Of a stretch of 64,000 bases of DNA, positions 21,105 through 32,850 are shown in pieces; position 1 is the first letter of the stretch; each line of letters begins with the position of its first letter. The stretch is from the NCBI GenBank assembly GCA_030549495.1, contig JAUIRK010000172.1, forward strand, positions 124,001 to 188,000. Direction: 5' to 3'. Below the pieces are notes generated by a model. It saw only the letters and a program-made list of their open reading frames with translations, searched no databases and was not told the DNA's origin. Source of the DNA: Nectonema munidae. Taxonomy: Eukaryota; Nematomorpha; Nectonematoida; Nectonematidae. The position numbers and the translations under genes were made by a program.

Positions 21105-23635
21105 TAAAATAAAATTAAATAAAATGAATAGAGTCCATAATAACTAGTGACACAAAAATAATGCAAATAAAACAATTTTTAAAAAAATTTATTCTGTATT
21201 AAATCATTTAAGAAGGAAACAAATATTTTAAGTGAAAGAACACAATTTAATTAGAGATATTAAATATATTTTTTAAATATAAATAAAGATATTATTTTTA
21301 TAGATAATTGTATATGTTGAATTAAACCATATGGAAAGTAGGTTTGATACTGGATTGAAATAAAAAAACATTGTATTATTGAAGCTAATCATAATTCTAA
21401 ACTTAATTACACCTCTGATATACAAACAAATCTAATGATAATTATAAAAGAAATTTTAAGATATATCTATTTTAACGAATATCTTTTAAATTTTGAAAAT
21501 CTTTTTGAATTTTATGATATTTGATGTCAGGAACAGGGACAAATCCAAAACCTCTTTAGCAGGATGTAGATTGATGGGTAAATTTTTAAAATATTTTATA
21601 TTCTTCATATGTGTATAATTTTGCATAATTATTGTATATTAAATATTTATTTAATATAGAAATATCAAATATTTTTTATACTGCAAATTATCAAAAGTAT
21701 TTAGCTAAACTTTCCAAAGAGGGAGGGGTGGTGGAAGAACGGGGAGGGTCTAATGGACCCTTAGCTCAATCTGTATTTGACTTTGGTCAGTAACGAAGCT
21801 TTTTAGATTTTAATTTCGTGAAACATAATTTTAAATAATTTTATTCAAGTAGTACTTTCTAGATGTACTTATAACTAATTGAATTTTGAAAAGTTATTTC
21901 GACAAGATGTATTTTATAAATTTCTGCAAAATATATTTTAGACCGGATATCACAGATAACTATTTTTTAATAAAAATTATAGAAAGAAAAAATAGAAGAA
22001 TAAACAATCACGTTAGCTTCAGTAAATATGAAAAAAATACTTTTGGTTAAAAATTATGCTAAGAAATTGCATTAGGTCTTATCTCTACATTTTTTATTAG
22101 ATTCTCATAATACTAAATAAAATTGCTTACTTTGTTTACACAGTAGCTTCTAAACTACTCCCACTTTCAAAACACTTTCAACTTTACTAGTAGTGGACAG
22201 TGGATAATTTAAAAATATATCTGCACACATACATTTTAATAAAACGTGTTTCACTTTGATGCTTACAAAAACTTTCTTGAAACTATGAGCTGCCCTTTCT
22301 CTTATCAAGACACGTAAAAAGATCTTATTTTCATGAGTATAGAATGCATTTATTTCGGTTTATATGTAAACACTAGGTAGGAAGATTGATATTAGATACT
22401 AGCAGGGATGGACCGAGAGGGGGGGGGGATAGGGGGGGGGGGGATGCATACCCCCCCCCCCCCCCCCCCCACCAGCAATCTATTCAAGAAAAATTAAGGT
22501 TGGAGTCCACCCTAAAATAGAAATCAAAATTGATGAAGTCATTGACGATTTTCAAAGCAAAAAGAAATAAGAAAATACTTTGTAATATAATTTTAATCAT
22601 TTATTTTACATATGTTTTCAAATTTTTTCCCTAATAAAATGTGTAAAATATTTTGATAATATTAGTTTTTTATAATGTATTTTCGCTTACTTTCAAGGTA
22701 GTTCACGAATGTCCTTCAACCCTAATTTTTCCTGATCTTGTAAGTATATTTTATTCCATGACTTTTAAATAATAATCTAGTTTTGTTAAATATAAATAAT
22801 CAATGGAAAATAATTTATCTTCCTTTTATAAAAGAGATTTTTTAATTTATTGTTCCATACTTTTAAGTTTTCAATAGTTTATTTTAATGCAAATCTTCTG
22901 CTTATCATTTGATATCGTTCATAAATTTAAAATAATCAAAATACAGTTTCATTCTTTCTTATCGCTAACCAAATAAATTTTTTAAACATGAGAAAAATAA
23001 AGGAAAAGAACACTCCACTCTTTCTAATTCATCAAATCAACCAATTTTTCGTTCCCCCTACTTTTAAATGCAATTAAATACATTTTATGCCATATTTGTT
23101 TTTTCCTTTAATTTTCTCATAATAAAATTGTTTTGATTTGATTTGAAAAACAATATATAACATGTGATGTAAAAACGCTATTTTAATAATTTATAAAAAA
23201 ATGAATTCTTTTTATGGATCTCAACTTTTTAACCATACTGTACTTTTATCTACGATTTTGTTCGGAAAAACACGATATAAATTTCAACAATACTAATTTA
23301 TATAGATTTTATTAATAATATACCTACTCTGATAGTTGCTTTAATTTATTAAATTTGTACTCATTATTTGAAGGTAACATGGTTTTTATTAGATTTTATT
23401 ACCTTGAATTGTTTTTTAAATGGCTTTTATTTTACTGAATGATTATAATGTATTGGTATTGGTTTTATTAATAGCTCTGATTGAATTTTTTTAATATTGC
23501 AATTTTTTGTTGATTTTTTTGAAAAGTTTTACGTTTTTGTAACTTGCGAAAGTAAAATTTTTATTAATTTTTTATTTTATCATTTAATACACAGTATGCT
23601 TTCTAGTATTCTTGAAATAAAAATTAGTACAGTAA
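21105..23635. other. AT-rich intergenic stretch upstream of PSMA1
   Basis: The PSMA1 promoter should lie at the left of this stretch, but no clear motif stands out in the AT-rich sequence. AGGGAGGGGTGGTGGAAG and GGGGAGGGTCTAATGGACCC near 21718-21765 are a local GC-richer patch of unknown nature. Apart from the G/C run at 22419, no repeats or genes are recognised. Confidence 0.4.
22419..22470. repeat. Paired G-run and C-run
   Basis: About ten G, AT, A, then about twelve G, then ATGCATA and twenty C occupy this interval. The G and C runs can pair as a hairpin around ATGCAT or form G-quadruplex/i-motif structures. The upstream word CAGGGATGGACCGAG suggests the end of a dispersed repeat. Run lengths may be unreliable. 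Confidence 0.7.
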
Positions 23636-23636
23636 A

Positions 23637-24070
23637 CTCCGACTAAGTTGACTTCGCAAAAGTTCATATATTCATATAACTCGGACTTTCTTTCGATTCT
23701 AAGTCGAATTTTATAAGTCGATTTTTTTTATAATTCGAACTTATTTTGCATCCCCAACACTCAAATTTCAAGAGATTTTTAATCTCTAAGTCGAACTCAT
23801 AATTTACTTTTAAAATTAATTTTACAATCACTTCAATAGCATATGACATCTGCAAAATGTAGGAGTTATTGCAATACTGAAACTCTTATAATCATCATTA
23901 CAATATGAATGTAATTTTGATTTGTCTCCGATTCGGTAAAGAATAATTTACATCACGAATATGGGTACTTTTCTGTACCCTAATATGTTATTTAAGAGCG
24001 AAAAGGAATTTCGAAGAACACTCTTATGGATAAACCCTTAACTCGAACACTTTTATGGATAAATACACTT
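23637..24070. repeat. Possible pogo/Tigger-like nonautonomous element
   Basis: It begins ATACAGTAAACTCCGACTAAG and carries repeated AAGTCGA(A/T)TT words (TAAGTCGAATTTTATAAGTC, TAAGTCGAACTC), ending near AACCCTTAACTCGAACACTT. The start resembles the CAGTAAAnCnC termini of pogo-like elements. No inverted partner end could be fixed. Confidence 0.4.
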
Positions 24071-24639
24071 ACGCTATATCCATACTGCTCTATTATAATC
24101 GCGGGAATGCTTCATACCCGTTAAATCAGTGATTCTCAACATTTTAAAATAACGGAAAAAATTCCTTTTAAATTTTGAACCCTCTTATTAAAAAACATAA
24201 AATTTAAACATTATGTGTACTTTTATAGAATTAATGAATCAATCGTAAGGTTATTTTTTTTGAAAGGTGAAATCTGACCAAGTATTACAACTATAAAAAA
24301 CCTATTCACTATATTTTTTGACTTTTAATTGTGTTCATTTTTTAACTTTGAACCTATTTTTTTATATTTTCTACTACCTGTTTTTAATTGAGTTTATTTA
24401 ACTTAAAAATAATTTTATATCTAATGTAAGTTAAAAATATAAGCGGATTCACAAAGATAAGTTGTAATAAAGGGAACCAGAAAGAATGACGGGAAAGCTT
24501 GGACGACTAGAGAAGTATTTTAAAAATTCTTAGGAAAACTTGATCATAGAATGAGAATACATCGAAAAAAAATTGAAAGAGTTGACCACCCTGGTGTAAA
24601 TACTAAATACATCCGTACTTTAGATACATCATGAAATGG

Positions 24640-24760
24640 CTTGGAGCCAGATATGGGGAGCCGCATTTAGTTATTTGTGACTCCGGCTCTGGCTTCGACT
24701 CTTAGTAGAAAAAATTGCGCGCCTCCATTGGCTCCAGCTCCGGCTCCAAAGCCCTGGTTA
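24640..24760. repeat. GGAGCC/GGCTCC subrepeat element
   Basis: GGCTTGGAGCCAGATATGGG, GACTCCGGCTCTGGCTTCGA and GGCTCCAGCTCCGGCTCC form a dense cluster of GGCTCC-type hexamers on both strands. It is related in style to the GGAGTC repeats at 2115, 26675 and 36245. Confidence 0.6.
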
Positions 24761-24779
24761 GTAGTCAGAGAGACTGATC

Positions 24780-26670
24780 GCATGTCTCAGTATTTTAAAA
24801 GTAAAGTTCCTCATAAATCATTTTAATTGCGATAAGATAAACTGTGTTTTACCTATTTTTTCTTTTTAGCTGCGGGATGCGCGATATGCTATTGTCCCCT
24901 GTTAACGTCAAAAAGAGCAAGATATTTTCAAGACTGTATCTAAGTATAGATCAATAATAATAATAATAATAGAGATAAAATTTCCTCTTAAACTTTACTC
25001 TAGTAGTTTCTGTGCTGGCCTCGTTTTTTGCTTCGCTGAAAAGTTTATTCTCTTCTCAATCTATATATTTTGCATGTAACCAGTTAATGTACCATAGAAA
25101 GCACATTATTAGGAACATTATTGGAAAACTACTTTGTTTGCTTTATAAATCCGATCAATTGAAGGATATGCATCTGGAGTTCCCATCCTTGAATTGATTG
25201 AGATTTAAATATCTATTTTTTGAATTAAAAAACAAAGGCTTATTCTTGACGTTTTAAAGATGTGTCCCAATGACCCTTTTTAACAGTAACAGTCCACGTT
25301 TTACCCTTTTGAAAATTAATAGTTTCATGTAATATATTTACTTTTATTTTGAGTAGTTTTCGTAATTTTTTTTGATGCAGCGATCCCACTAATAATTAAT
25401 TAGTACTAATTAATAATTTGATTTCCAATAATGTAATGTACTTTATTCTGAAATTTGTTTATTTTAGAAGCTTTTGAATTGATACTTTGCGATAAAAATG
25501 TTTTTATACATAATATAAAAACATTAAACAACATTTGTTGAAAATTAAAGCAATTTTAAAATGTGACATTGAAAATTATAATGTAAAAATATGGCATAAC
25601 AACTTCGTTTTTATTTATTTACTTTTAACAACAGAATTCACTTTTTTGTTTGCAGAAATAGCGTCATACATTTTCACCCCTGGGCAAAGAAAGGCCAACA
25701 TAACCATGGCTTTCATTCATTGTTACACAGCTCCTTCTCCACTCTCCAAGTACAGTGGGGGCAAAACTAATGTTAATAGGCCCTGGTCTATAAGAAATTG
25801 TATCATTTATATATTTCAAGGGAGTTCTAAGGAGGGGGGGGGCGGGGCAAAGCCCCGTCGTTTTTGCGACGCATCTTTTGTTATACATTCCACGCATCTT
25901 TATTATGTTTAATTCCAAGTTCAAATGTTTCTGATGAATTTACATGAATCGTCAACCTTCGCTAGAGTGCTTAATTGTTGACTTTGTCACGCTTGAATTG
26001 CGTCACTTGCTTTATCTTTTATTTACTTAATCGCTGAAAGGCCATACTCATAAAGAAAGGAAACTGAGTTTGATTCATGTGAGTTTTCACAACGGATTGG
26101 GGTGGAACAAGCATCTCTCAATCCTTGTTTTTGTTTTCTAGTGTACCATATTTCAAGGTCGTTTGTGAATGTAAATTTTAGGTAGTCACTGAAAGATTTC
26201 CTGAATTTTAGACATTTCTGTTTTATGTTGCAAGCAAAATGTTTGATCTATTTTCTTCAAGATAATTTATTAAAATGTTCTATTGGTTTGTATTTGTAGT
26301 CTTGTGTGTCCCTCTTGCATTGTCTTCAAAAGGAATTTCAATTTATTTTCAATAACCTTTTTATCTAAAACAAAACAATACGATTCATAAACTGAATTAA
26401 TCCTAAAAAAAATTTCCAAAGCTATATGGTAAATTGTTTTCCTAAAAACTTTCTGTTCATAAACTGAGTTTGCTCCCTTACAAACTTATTTTAAAGTAAA
26501 ATTAAAAAGTTCATTCTTTAATTTAATTGAATTTTTCAGCTCTATGAGCTGCAAAAATGCAAGGTTTGGATAAAAATGAAAAAAAATTTTATCTTACATT
26601 TTTGCAACGTTGCACACTAAAAAGAGTACCTATGAATTTATTTTTTAATCTAACATATGAGTATAACTAT
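24780..26670. other. AT-rich stretch, no gene recognised
   Basis: A short AATAATAAT microsatellite lies at about 24954-24970. At 25800-25870, TATATATTTCAAGGGAGTTC and the palindromic GGGGCAAAGCCCCG form a GC-rich patch. The TATATTTCAAGxGAxTxC word recurs near 27013 and 34203, marking a dispersed repeat. Nothing coding is supported. Confidence 0.4.
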
Positions 26671-26674
26671 TTAT

Positions 26675-26755
26675 GAAATCGGAGTCGCAACAACTATTAC
26701 GACTCTGACTCCTCAAAAGGCGTGACTCTACCGACTCCCCAACTCTGGAAAGATC
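26675..26755. repeat. GAGTC subrepeat element
   Basis: AATCGGAGTCGCAACAAC, TTACGACTCTGACTCCTC and ACTCTACCGACTCCCC are the same degenerate GGAGTC unit family as at 2115 and 36245, here in both orientations within 80 bases. Confidence 0.55.
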
Positions 26756-26889
26756 AATGGAGGGGAGGAGGGACCCGAAAAGAGGGCAACCTTCCTGAAT
26801 GCGACATGCTCCTTCAGGTATACACTGTTTATTCAGAAATAGCCTTTGGACGTCTTGGCTAGAGTAACTTGTGCTTGTGCACACATCGT

Positions 26890-27870
26890 ATACCGTAGAT
26901 CAGTGTTGTTCATATATTTTAGAGATCTATACAGCCGTCTCGAAACTCTAAGCATAGGGGGTCAAAGGTGATTCTGAGGGTGCCTGTCGCTGGGCTATAA
27001 GAAAAGGTATACAATTATATATTTCAAGGGATTCCGAGGGGGTGGCGTGGGAAAATAAATTGAAGGGGGAGTTTTATGGATTCTTCGTTAGAAATGCTGT
27101 AATACTCCAGATAAGATAAAATGGCTTTCAAACCACTTCTGTTATCTTGCTGCCGCCAACTCTTCGCATTATTACTGTTCTTGCTGATAAGCTGTTTGCC
27201 AAAATGATTATTTTTTTTCTGGACAGACAACATCCACTAATCTTAACAACTCTCAATCAGTAAAATGATTTCATGGGCCGTAAATTAAATATTTTTTGTT
27301 ACAAATTTACCTAAAATTTAGTTGGCCTAGTACTAATCATTATTTATTCATGTTAAATTTGTTATACTTAAAAAAAACTAAATTTTTATTTTTATTTTAA
27401 AAAAATTAAAATGTCATGTAACTGATGATGCCAAAGTTTCTCATTATCATTTGCGAGGGTTGCCGAATCGGAGCGAAAATATCCTCTCCACTCCATGCAT
27501 TTACAAAATCGGACTCCTATTCTCAATGTTTAAGAGGATTTTAAGTTAAATCTTATTTCCGGCTTAAACCAAAAAAAGGCTACTTTATACGCTTACAAAA
27601 ATTAAACTTTTTTTTTTATTTTTAAAAAAAAATTATAAAATAATTTTTTAATACTTCAAAAATCGGATGCTGACTCCTTTTCCTTTTATTATCTCTCTGA
27701 CTTCTCAACCCTGCTTATAATTCAGTTATTCTCTTATTTTTTTGTCTTTTAAGTTTCAATTGTAATTTATATTTTATTTATGAATTCAGGATTTTAGCTA
27801 TCGAATTTTATGTATCTTTGCTCACATAGTTCTTGACGCTAAAGTAGCAAAAGCATACTTTTTATATTAT
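26890..27870. other. AT-rich stretch with decayed GAGTC repeat scraps
   Basis: GCGAGGGTTGCCGAATCGG at about 27455 and GGACTCCTATTCTC and GATGCTGACTCCTTTTCC further on are decayed members of the GAGTC repeat group. Otherwise no gene is seen. Confidence 0.4.
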
Positions 27871-27881
27871 TATATGCTTAG

Positions 27882-28330
27882 TAGTGATGTACCACCGATC
27901 TCAAATTTTTACCGATTACCTTGTAAAATGCCCATATCAGTGTTAAACCGGTACCATTTTGTTAATTTTTAATTGCTATTCTTTTTTGGCAAATTATTAT
28001 CAGGTATAATAACATGATTTTATTTAAAAAACTAATAAGTAACATTTGATAAAATGAAATTATAATGTAAAAACATGAGCTATGTTTCCTATGTTTCCAT
28101 CTAATTTATTTCTTCCAGGAGACAATATTTGACCAGCGCTACTGAAGAGTCGTTAACTTTCAACTGATAAACGTGGATATCATCACGTATATTTTCTAAC
28201 TAACGAATTTAATAACTTTTCTTTTTTGCTTCGCAATTATTAAGTTAAACGATTTTTTTGATAAAAATGACATTTATAATTAAAATGTATATTCAGGAAA
28301 ATGGCAGAGATAAAGAAAGATTGCTGAATT
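27882..28330 (-). pseudogene. hAT transposase 3' scrap
   Basis: Minus-strand 28150-28085 encodes FSSAGQILSPGRNKLDGN, matching the hAT dimerisation motif eRlFSsAGqilspxRnrL. The outer sequence TAGTGATGTACCACCGATC at 27884 resembles the end of such elements. No catalytic part is recognisable. Confidence 0.55.
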
Positions 28331-28880
28331 TAAAGAAGTAGGATGAAAGATTATATTTGCTGTTAATTTTTTTTAGAAGAGAATCATTCGATATGCACAT
28401 ATTATTCATTTCATATGATTGATTTTGAAACTGTTTGTAAGGTTGAAAACTTTTGTTTATTTTATTTTAAATAAAAACAAATATGAAACAAAATCATCAA
28501 AAATTACCCATTCCGATTTGCCGTTGCCTATGATGAAGTCGATTTAATGTTTAGTCCATGTTTCACTCGAAATAAATACACACTCTAACTAGAAAAATAT
28601 TAAAATTTTAAATGACGCCATGAACTAAAAATTTAGTAATTGAATAGTTTGACTTTAACTTGAACTAAAATTGTTTAATTTTTCAAGTAAAAAATTGACT
28701 CAGGATAAATATTTTTAAAATTTTACTTAAAAAACAATTATAATATTCTATGGAGAAAAACTAGGAAATATTTTTCTTTTTTTTGACAAATAAATTGATA
28801 AAAAATGTATTAAATTTTTGATGTAAATTGTAAAATATTTTATTAATGAAAAGAATTATAGTTATTGATATTGCAAGGTA

Positions 28881-29024
28881 GGCAGATGCCTTAGTAGTGG
28901 GAACGTAGGGTAGTTTTGACGCGATCCAGATGGTCTGCGTTCGAACCCCGATCGTGACTATCCCTTCTATCTTCCCAGTTATGGAAGATTAATCCTTCCC
29001 TTGGATGCGATACCGTCAAAAAAA
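28881..29024 (+). repeat. tRNA-derived SINE, family B
   Basis: GGCAGATGCCTTAGTAGTGG (box-A-like) and GCGTTCGAACCCCGATCG (box B) are followed by TGACTATCCCTTCTATC and a short A-rich end. A second copy is at 52693-52785. This head differs from families A and C. Confidence 0.75.
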
Positions 29025-29029
29025 ATTAT

Positions 29030-30680
29030 TACAAGGTGAACTTTTTTTTTGTTAAAAGTTTTTACCATCCAAGTTTAGAAAAAATAAAGTGTATTTAAAA
29101 TATTAGTTTCTCAAATAATCTCAAAAACGTTAATTAAAAAAATTGACTATAACTTCCAGGGTTGTAGTGCCACGGGGAAAATATCCAACTTTGATTCCTA
29201 GTACTTACAAAAATTCGATTCCGAATCCAAAGACTTACAAACTTAATAAATTTTAGGCCAACTGACTGAATAAGAATAATGGCCACACCATATGCTTATA
29301 AAAATTAAGCATTTATTTCATTATTTAAATCAGCTATCTAAATGCATACAACGCAAATTTTATTTATTTATGATTTACTATAACAATAAATGATCATAGA
29401 GTTTTGAAATAAAAACTAATGGAACAACATGTCGAAAATGACACCGTGGCCAAAAATCGTTTCATTCGAGTTCGTTTTCATTTCATCACCCCCAAACTAT
29501 CTATCATGAAAAATTAATTTTTATGATTTATCCATTATATTCATGCAATATTTTTTCTAATGTACATTTCTTTTTGCTTTTTCTATTGTTAGAACATCCG
29601 ATTGTTGATATTGTTATTTTGTTCCTTTTTGTATATTCTCCTTTTTTAAGGAAATTTTAGTGATTATGTTAGTTCCAAGTGTATTAACATCATTAGAGTA
29701 TACAAACTTTAAAACAAATTAAATCCTACGATCTAAAATTAATTTCACCACTTTATTGACAAATTTTTTTAATCGTGAAGTCCTTAGAATTGCATTTAGC
29801 ACATTCTCCTATAACTTTTTTAATAACCTTGATGAAATTATTTTAATATTTTTAAATAATTATTAATTAAATGACATTTTTGTTGATTTGGAATAACCGC
29901 TTATAATTTTTGGTTTTTTTTAATGACGAACTGGTTTTCAACACTACTCGTAATGGTGAAAGTGAACTGTGTTATCTCTCACCACTTAGTCCTCCTTCTC
30001 ATCACTTTCATTTTTATGTCAGATACAAGAGTACATTTTGTGAAGTAGTGAGTAGAAAATTATCTATGCACACCCAGCCTCACACACTTATCTTTATAAA
30101 GTTCTCTGCAATCAGAACATATTTTACAGCCACTCACTATTCATGTATTCTCTTGATTTCCTATCTTTCTCACAAGTTCCTTTCTTATACGTATCATTTA
30201 TTTTATTACCTATGATTCTACACGTTTATTACACCACTTCCTTTCTCTTCCTTACGCGTGTTTTTGATTCTGTCGTATTTTTTACGATTTAATGCGTTTC
30301 TAGGTTTTCTCTAAGAATACAAAGTATTCCAGTTTATCAAGTTCAAAAACTTAGGACCGAATTTACCAAGTGACTGTAAGAGTTGGCTTTGTTTTTATTT
30401 TCACCTTCAACGTTTTAGGGGCTACATTTAAATTAAACTTACGTTTCCTGAAATTCTAAAATTTTCTACCTTTATCATCTTTATCATTGTATCTAAATAC
30501 GTATATATGCACATCCGTCAAGTAAAGTATCGTGTGTTGGATGCAAAAAATTGATCTTTCAGGCATTCTGAATTGCGTTTGCAATAAGAAAATAGAAATA
30601 TTAAAACTTCAAATAAATAACTTTTAATGCAGCAAAATATTATCAAGTGTGTAATAGATCAATCATAATTTAAAGAGCTC
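29030..30680. other. AT-rich stretch, no gene recognised
   Basis: A decayed GATTCC/GAATCC repeat scrap is visible at about 29155-29235 (CAGGGTTGTAGTGCCACGGG, TTCGATTCCGAATCC). The open frame at 29910-30215 has no motif I can place. No exon with convincing splice sites was found. Confidence 0.4.
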
Positions 30681-30801
30681 TCCTTGGTTAGGTACTGGGT
30701 TTCGATAACTCAAGATCTTGGGTTCGATCCCGCATCAAGCCTACTTTCTCATAGTTCGATACAAGCGGCGCAATTGTGACTTCTCGATGAAAACACCCCA
30801 C
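30681..30801 (+). repeat. tRNA-derived SINE, family A
   Basis: TTGGTTAGGTACTGGGTTTC, TTGGGTTCGATCCCGCATC (box B) and the body AGTTCGATACAAGCGGCGCA then TTCTCGATGAAAACACCCC match the other family A copies. The 5'-most bases of the head are missing. Confidence 0.85.
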
Positions 30802-31323
30802 CAAAAAAGTATTTATTTTTGACTTAGCTGATACTGTTTCGTATCTTGTCATATTGTTCGCCTCTCGTATGTGCAGAAACGTATACCCCATGACCTTTTA
30901 AAGAAAAATCCTCGCATGTAATAAAATGAATCATTGGGATCCATCTTCCTTAGAAGCTTCGTGATTTAATAACCTTGGTAGTATGTTAATTAATTAGTTG
31001 GTAAGTTACTTAAAACGTTAACCCTTTGAGGACTAGAATTTTTATTACTAATTGTATACTTTTTTTTCAATGGAATTTAGTCGTTTTCATTTCATGGAAT
31101 GCTGATAGCGACCCCACGAGACTGCTGCTTTTCAAAAGCTTCGATTGTTATACTTGTATCGATAATAATAATAATACTAACTATCCAACTGTCAAAATGT
31201 ATGCCATTTATTTGATTTGGTTTTTATAGTCGTTGATGATTCTTAGATGCTAAAAGAAAGCTGTTGAAGAAACCAAGGATATAAAATATAGCTATGCTTC
31301 AAATGAGCCATTCGTGAAATTAA

Positions 31324-31453
31324 CCCATTTACGACCAATGTTCCTATTTTGGAACATAAGTAATTTCATCTTCGTCTGCTTTTTTCAATGATTTTGAATA
31401 TAAATCGTCTGCGTTTTTTTAGATATCGTCTGCTTTGCTTGGTCTTAAATGGG
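31324..31453. mobile_element. piggyBac-type MITE, copy 1
   Basis: It is flanked by TTAA at 31320-31323 and 31454-31457. The ends are CCCATTTACGACCAA and TTGGTCTTAAATGGG, inverted repeats starting with CCC as in piggyBac elements. The interior repeats ATCGTCTGC(G/T)TTTTTT. Copies at 50873-51001 (very similar) and 50624-50750 (diverged) establish the family. Confidence 0.85.
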
Positions 31454-31457
31454 TTAA

Positions 31458-32271
31458 GTACAAAATCCTTGCTCCATTTCATTTTTTCGTTTAAAATTCT
31501 ATATTTTTTGCTGCTATACACTGCCCACTTTCTCTCTTGTAAATAAATACACGAAGTAGCGGCCTGCGCTAACTTAATTATGAATTAAGGTTATGTAAAT
31601 TAGTGTCACAATGTTGTATAGTGCGCAACACACACACACACTCACACTCACAGACACATTCGATAACTAGTTTGATTGTGTCTGCAACATGGCGCGTGCT
31701 TTTACTTTAATTAAATCACAATATTTTCAAAATTTCACAAGTCCATTTCTACATTTCATTGCGCTGGCGTTATAAATGCTGAATTTACAAGTAAAATTTG
31801 CTTTGTCAGCTTATTTTCCTACCAATACTCCCTTCTCTTTATAAATATAGGACCATTCTTTAACATTTTTCTTTTTGTGACACATGAGATAGGTCGTTAA
31901 ATTTCAATATTGGAATCTAAGATGTTTTGAAATTTTGACACTTGTATGTTCCCCATCTTGCACACATAAGAATGTGACAGGTTAACATTTTTGTCTAACA
32001 TGACAGGTTGATAGTTAATTTTTAACTTATTGGTCAATTTCATTTTTTAGCTGTCCTCAACTAACTAGTTCATCTTATATCACTTAAATAGTGGGAAGTT
32101 GTCAAAGTTTTGTAAGAGTTGAAGGACGTAAACAAAAATTATAACACTGAATTGACATTTTTCTCAAAATTAAGGTATTTTAAATTTTTAAATAACCTAT
32201 TCCTTACAAATACTCAATACTCTTTTTAGGGTTTAGAAACAAAACTAAATAAAAAACGTCCTAAATTTTTG
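31458..32271. other. Stretch with CA microsatellite, no gene recognised
   Basis: ACACACACACACACTCACAC at about 31628-31650 is a short microsatellite. No coding sequence is supported. Confidence 0.45.
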
Positions 32272-32487
32272 CTACCTGACATACACATCTACTTGGGTGG
32301 GAACCTTGCTATGTTGTTTTTTCCAACTCTTAAATGGTATTTGCCATAACAAGAAAGTCATCTCTACATATCGAACATATTTTGACATGTCTTTATCAAC
32401 TATTGAAGTTACAACCTCAATTACGATGGCGAATAAAAGCTGTGATAAGACGAACACTAACAGGAAAACTCTCCGATAATACATCAC
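32272..32487 (-). pseudogene. LINE reverse transcriptase fragment (RTE-like)
   Basis: VLSQLLFAIVIEVVTSIVDK then MSKYVRYVEMTFLLWQ aligns with the LSPlLFviVxdvit...Y(A)DDmvl block of RTE-type non-LTR retrotransposons. The catalytic YADD has become YVEM, so it cannot be active. It is a different lineage from the LINE at 9209. Confidence 0.65.
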
Positions 32488-32704
32488 CGTATTTTACTTT
32501 TGTGTTTGCATCTTAGAGACATTACAAACTTCAAAGTTTCTAGAAACTTTTTACACGCAAAGCTTTTTCTAGGTTTATAAACAATCAAACTTGTGAATTT
32601 TATTCAATTAGTTTATTTGTTAGGAAGAAAGTTGTAAATAAAAAATATTTTTAGGTCTATATCAAAGTAGGAAGTAAAAAATTATATGCGTTATTGATGA
32701 TTGA

Positions 32705-32850
32705 CCTAAAGGTAAAGGTACCTTGGTCATCGAAAAGGCACAATTGTGCCGCTTGTATCGAACTATGAGAAAAGGAGGCTTGATATGGGATTGAACCCAA
32801 TACCCTGAGTTATCGAAACCCAGTATCTAACCACCTTACTCACGTCCCCT
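32705..32850 (-). repeat. tRNA-derived SINE, family A, most complete copy
   Basis: Read on the minus strand it runs GGGGACGTGAGTAAGGTGG, TTAGATACTGGGTTTCG, GGGTTCAATCCCATATC, CTCATAGTTCGATACAAGCG, CACAATTGTGCC, TTTTCGATGACCAAGG and TACCTTTACCTTTAGG. It has a tRNA-like head with A and B boxes, a short body with the palindrome GGCACAATTGTGCC, and a CCTTTACCTTTAGG tail. At about 146 bp it is the best template for the family consensus. Confidence 0.9.

Noticed and set aside
24127-24160. hAT MITE starting CAGTGATTCTCAACATTTT
   Set aside because: The terminus is suggestive but no inverted partner or 8-bp duplication was found; the same applies to 46236, 38402 and 5672.
30681-30801. A tRNA gene
   Set aside because: A and B boxes are present but the sequence cannot fold as an intact cloverleaf and the same unit recurs with a SINE body and tail.
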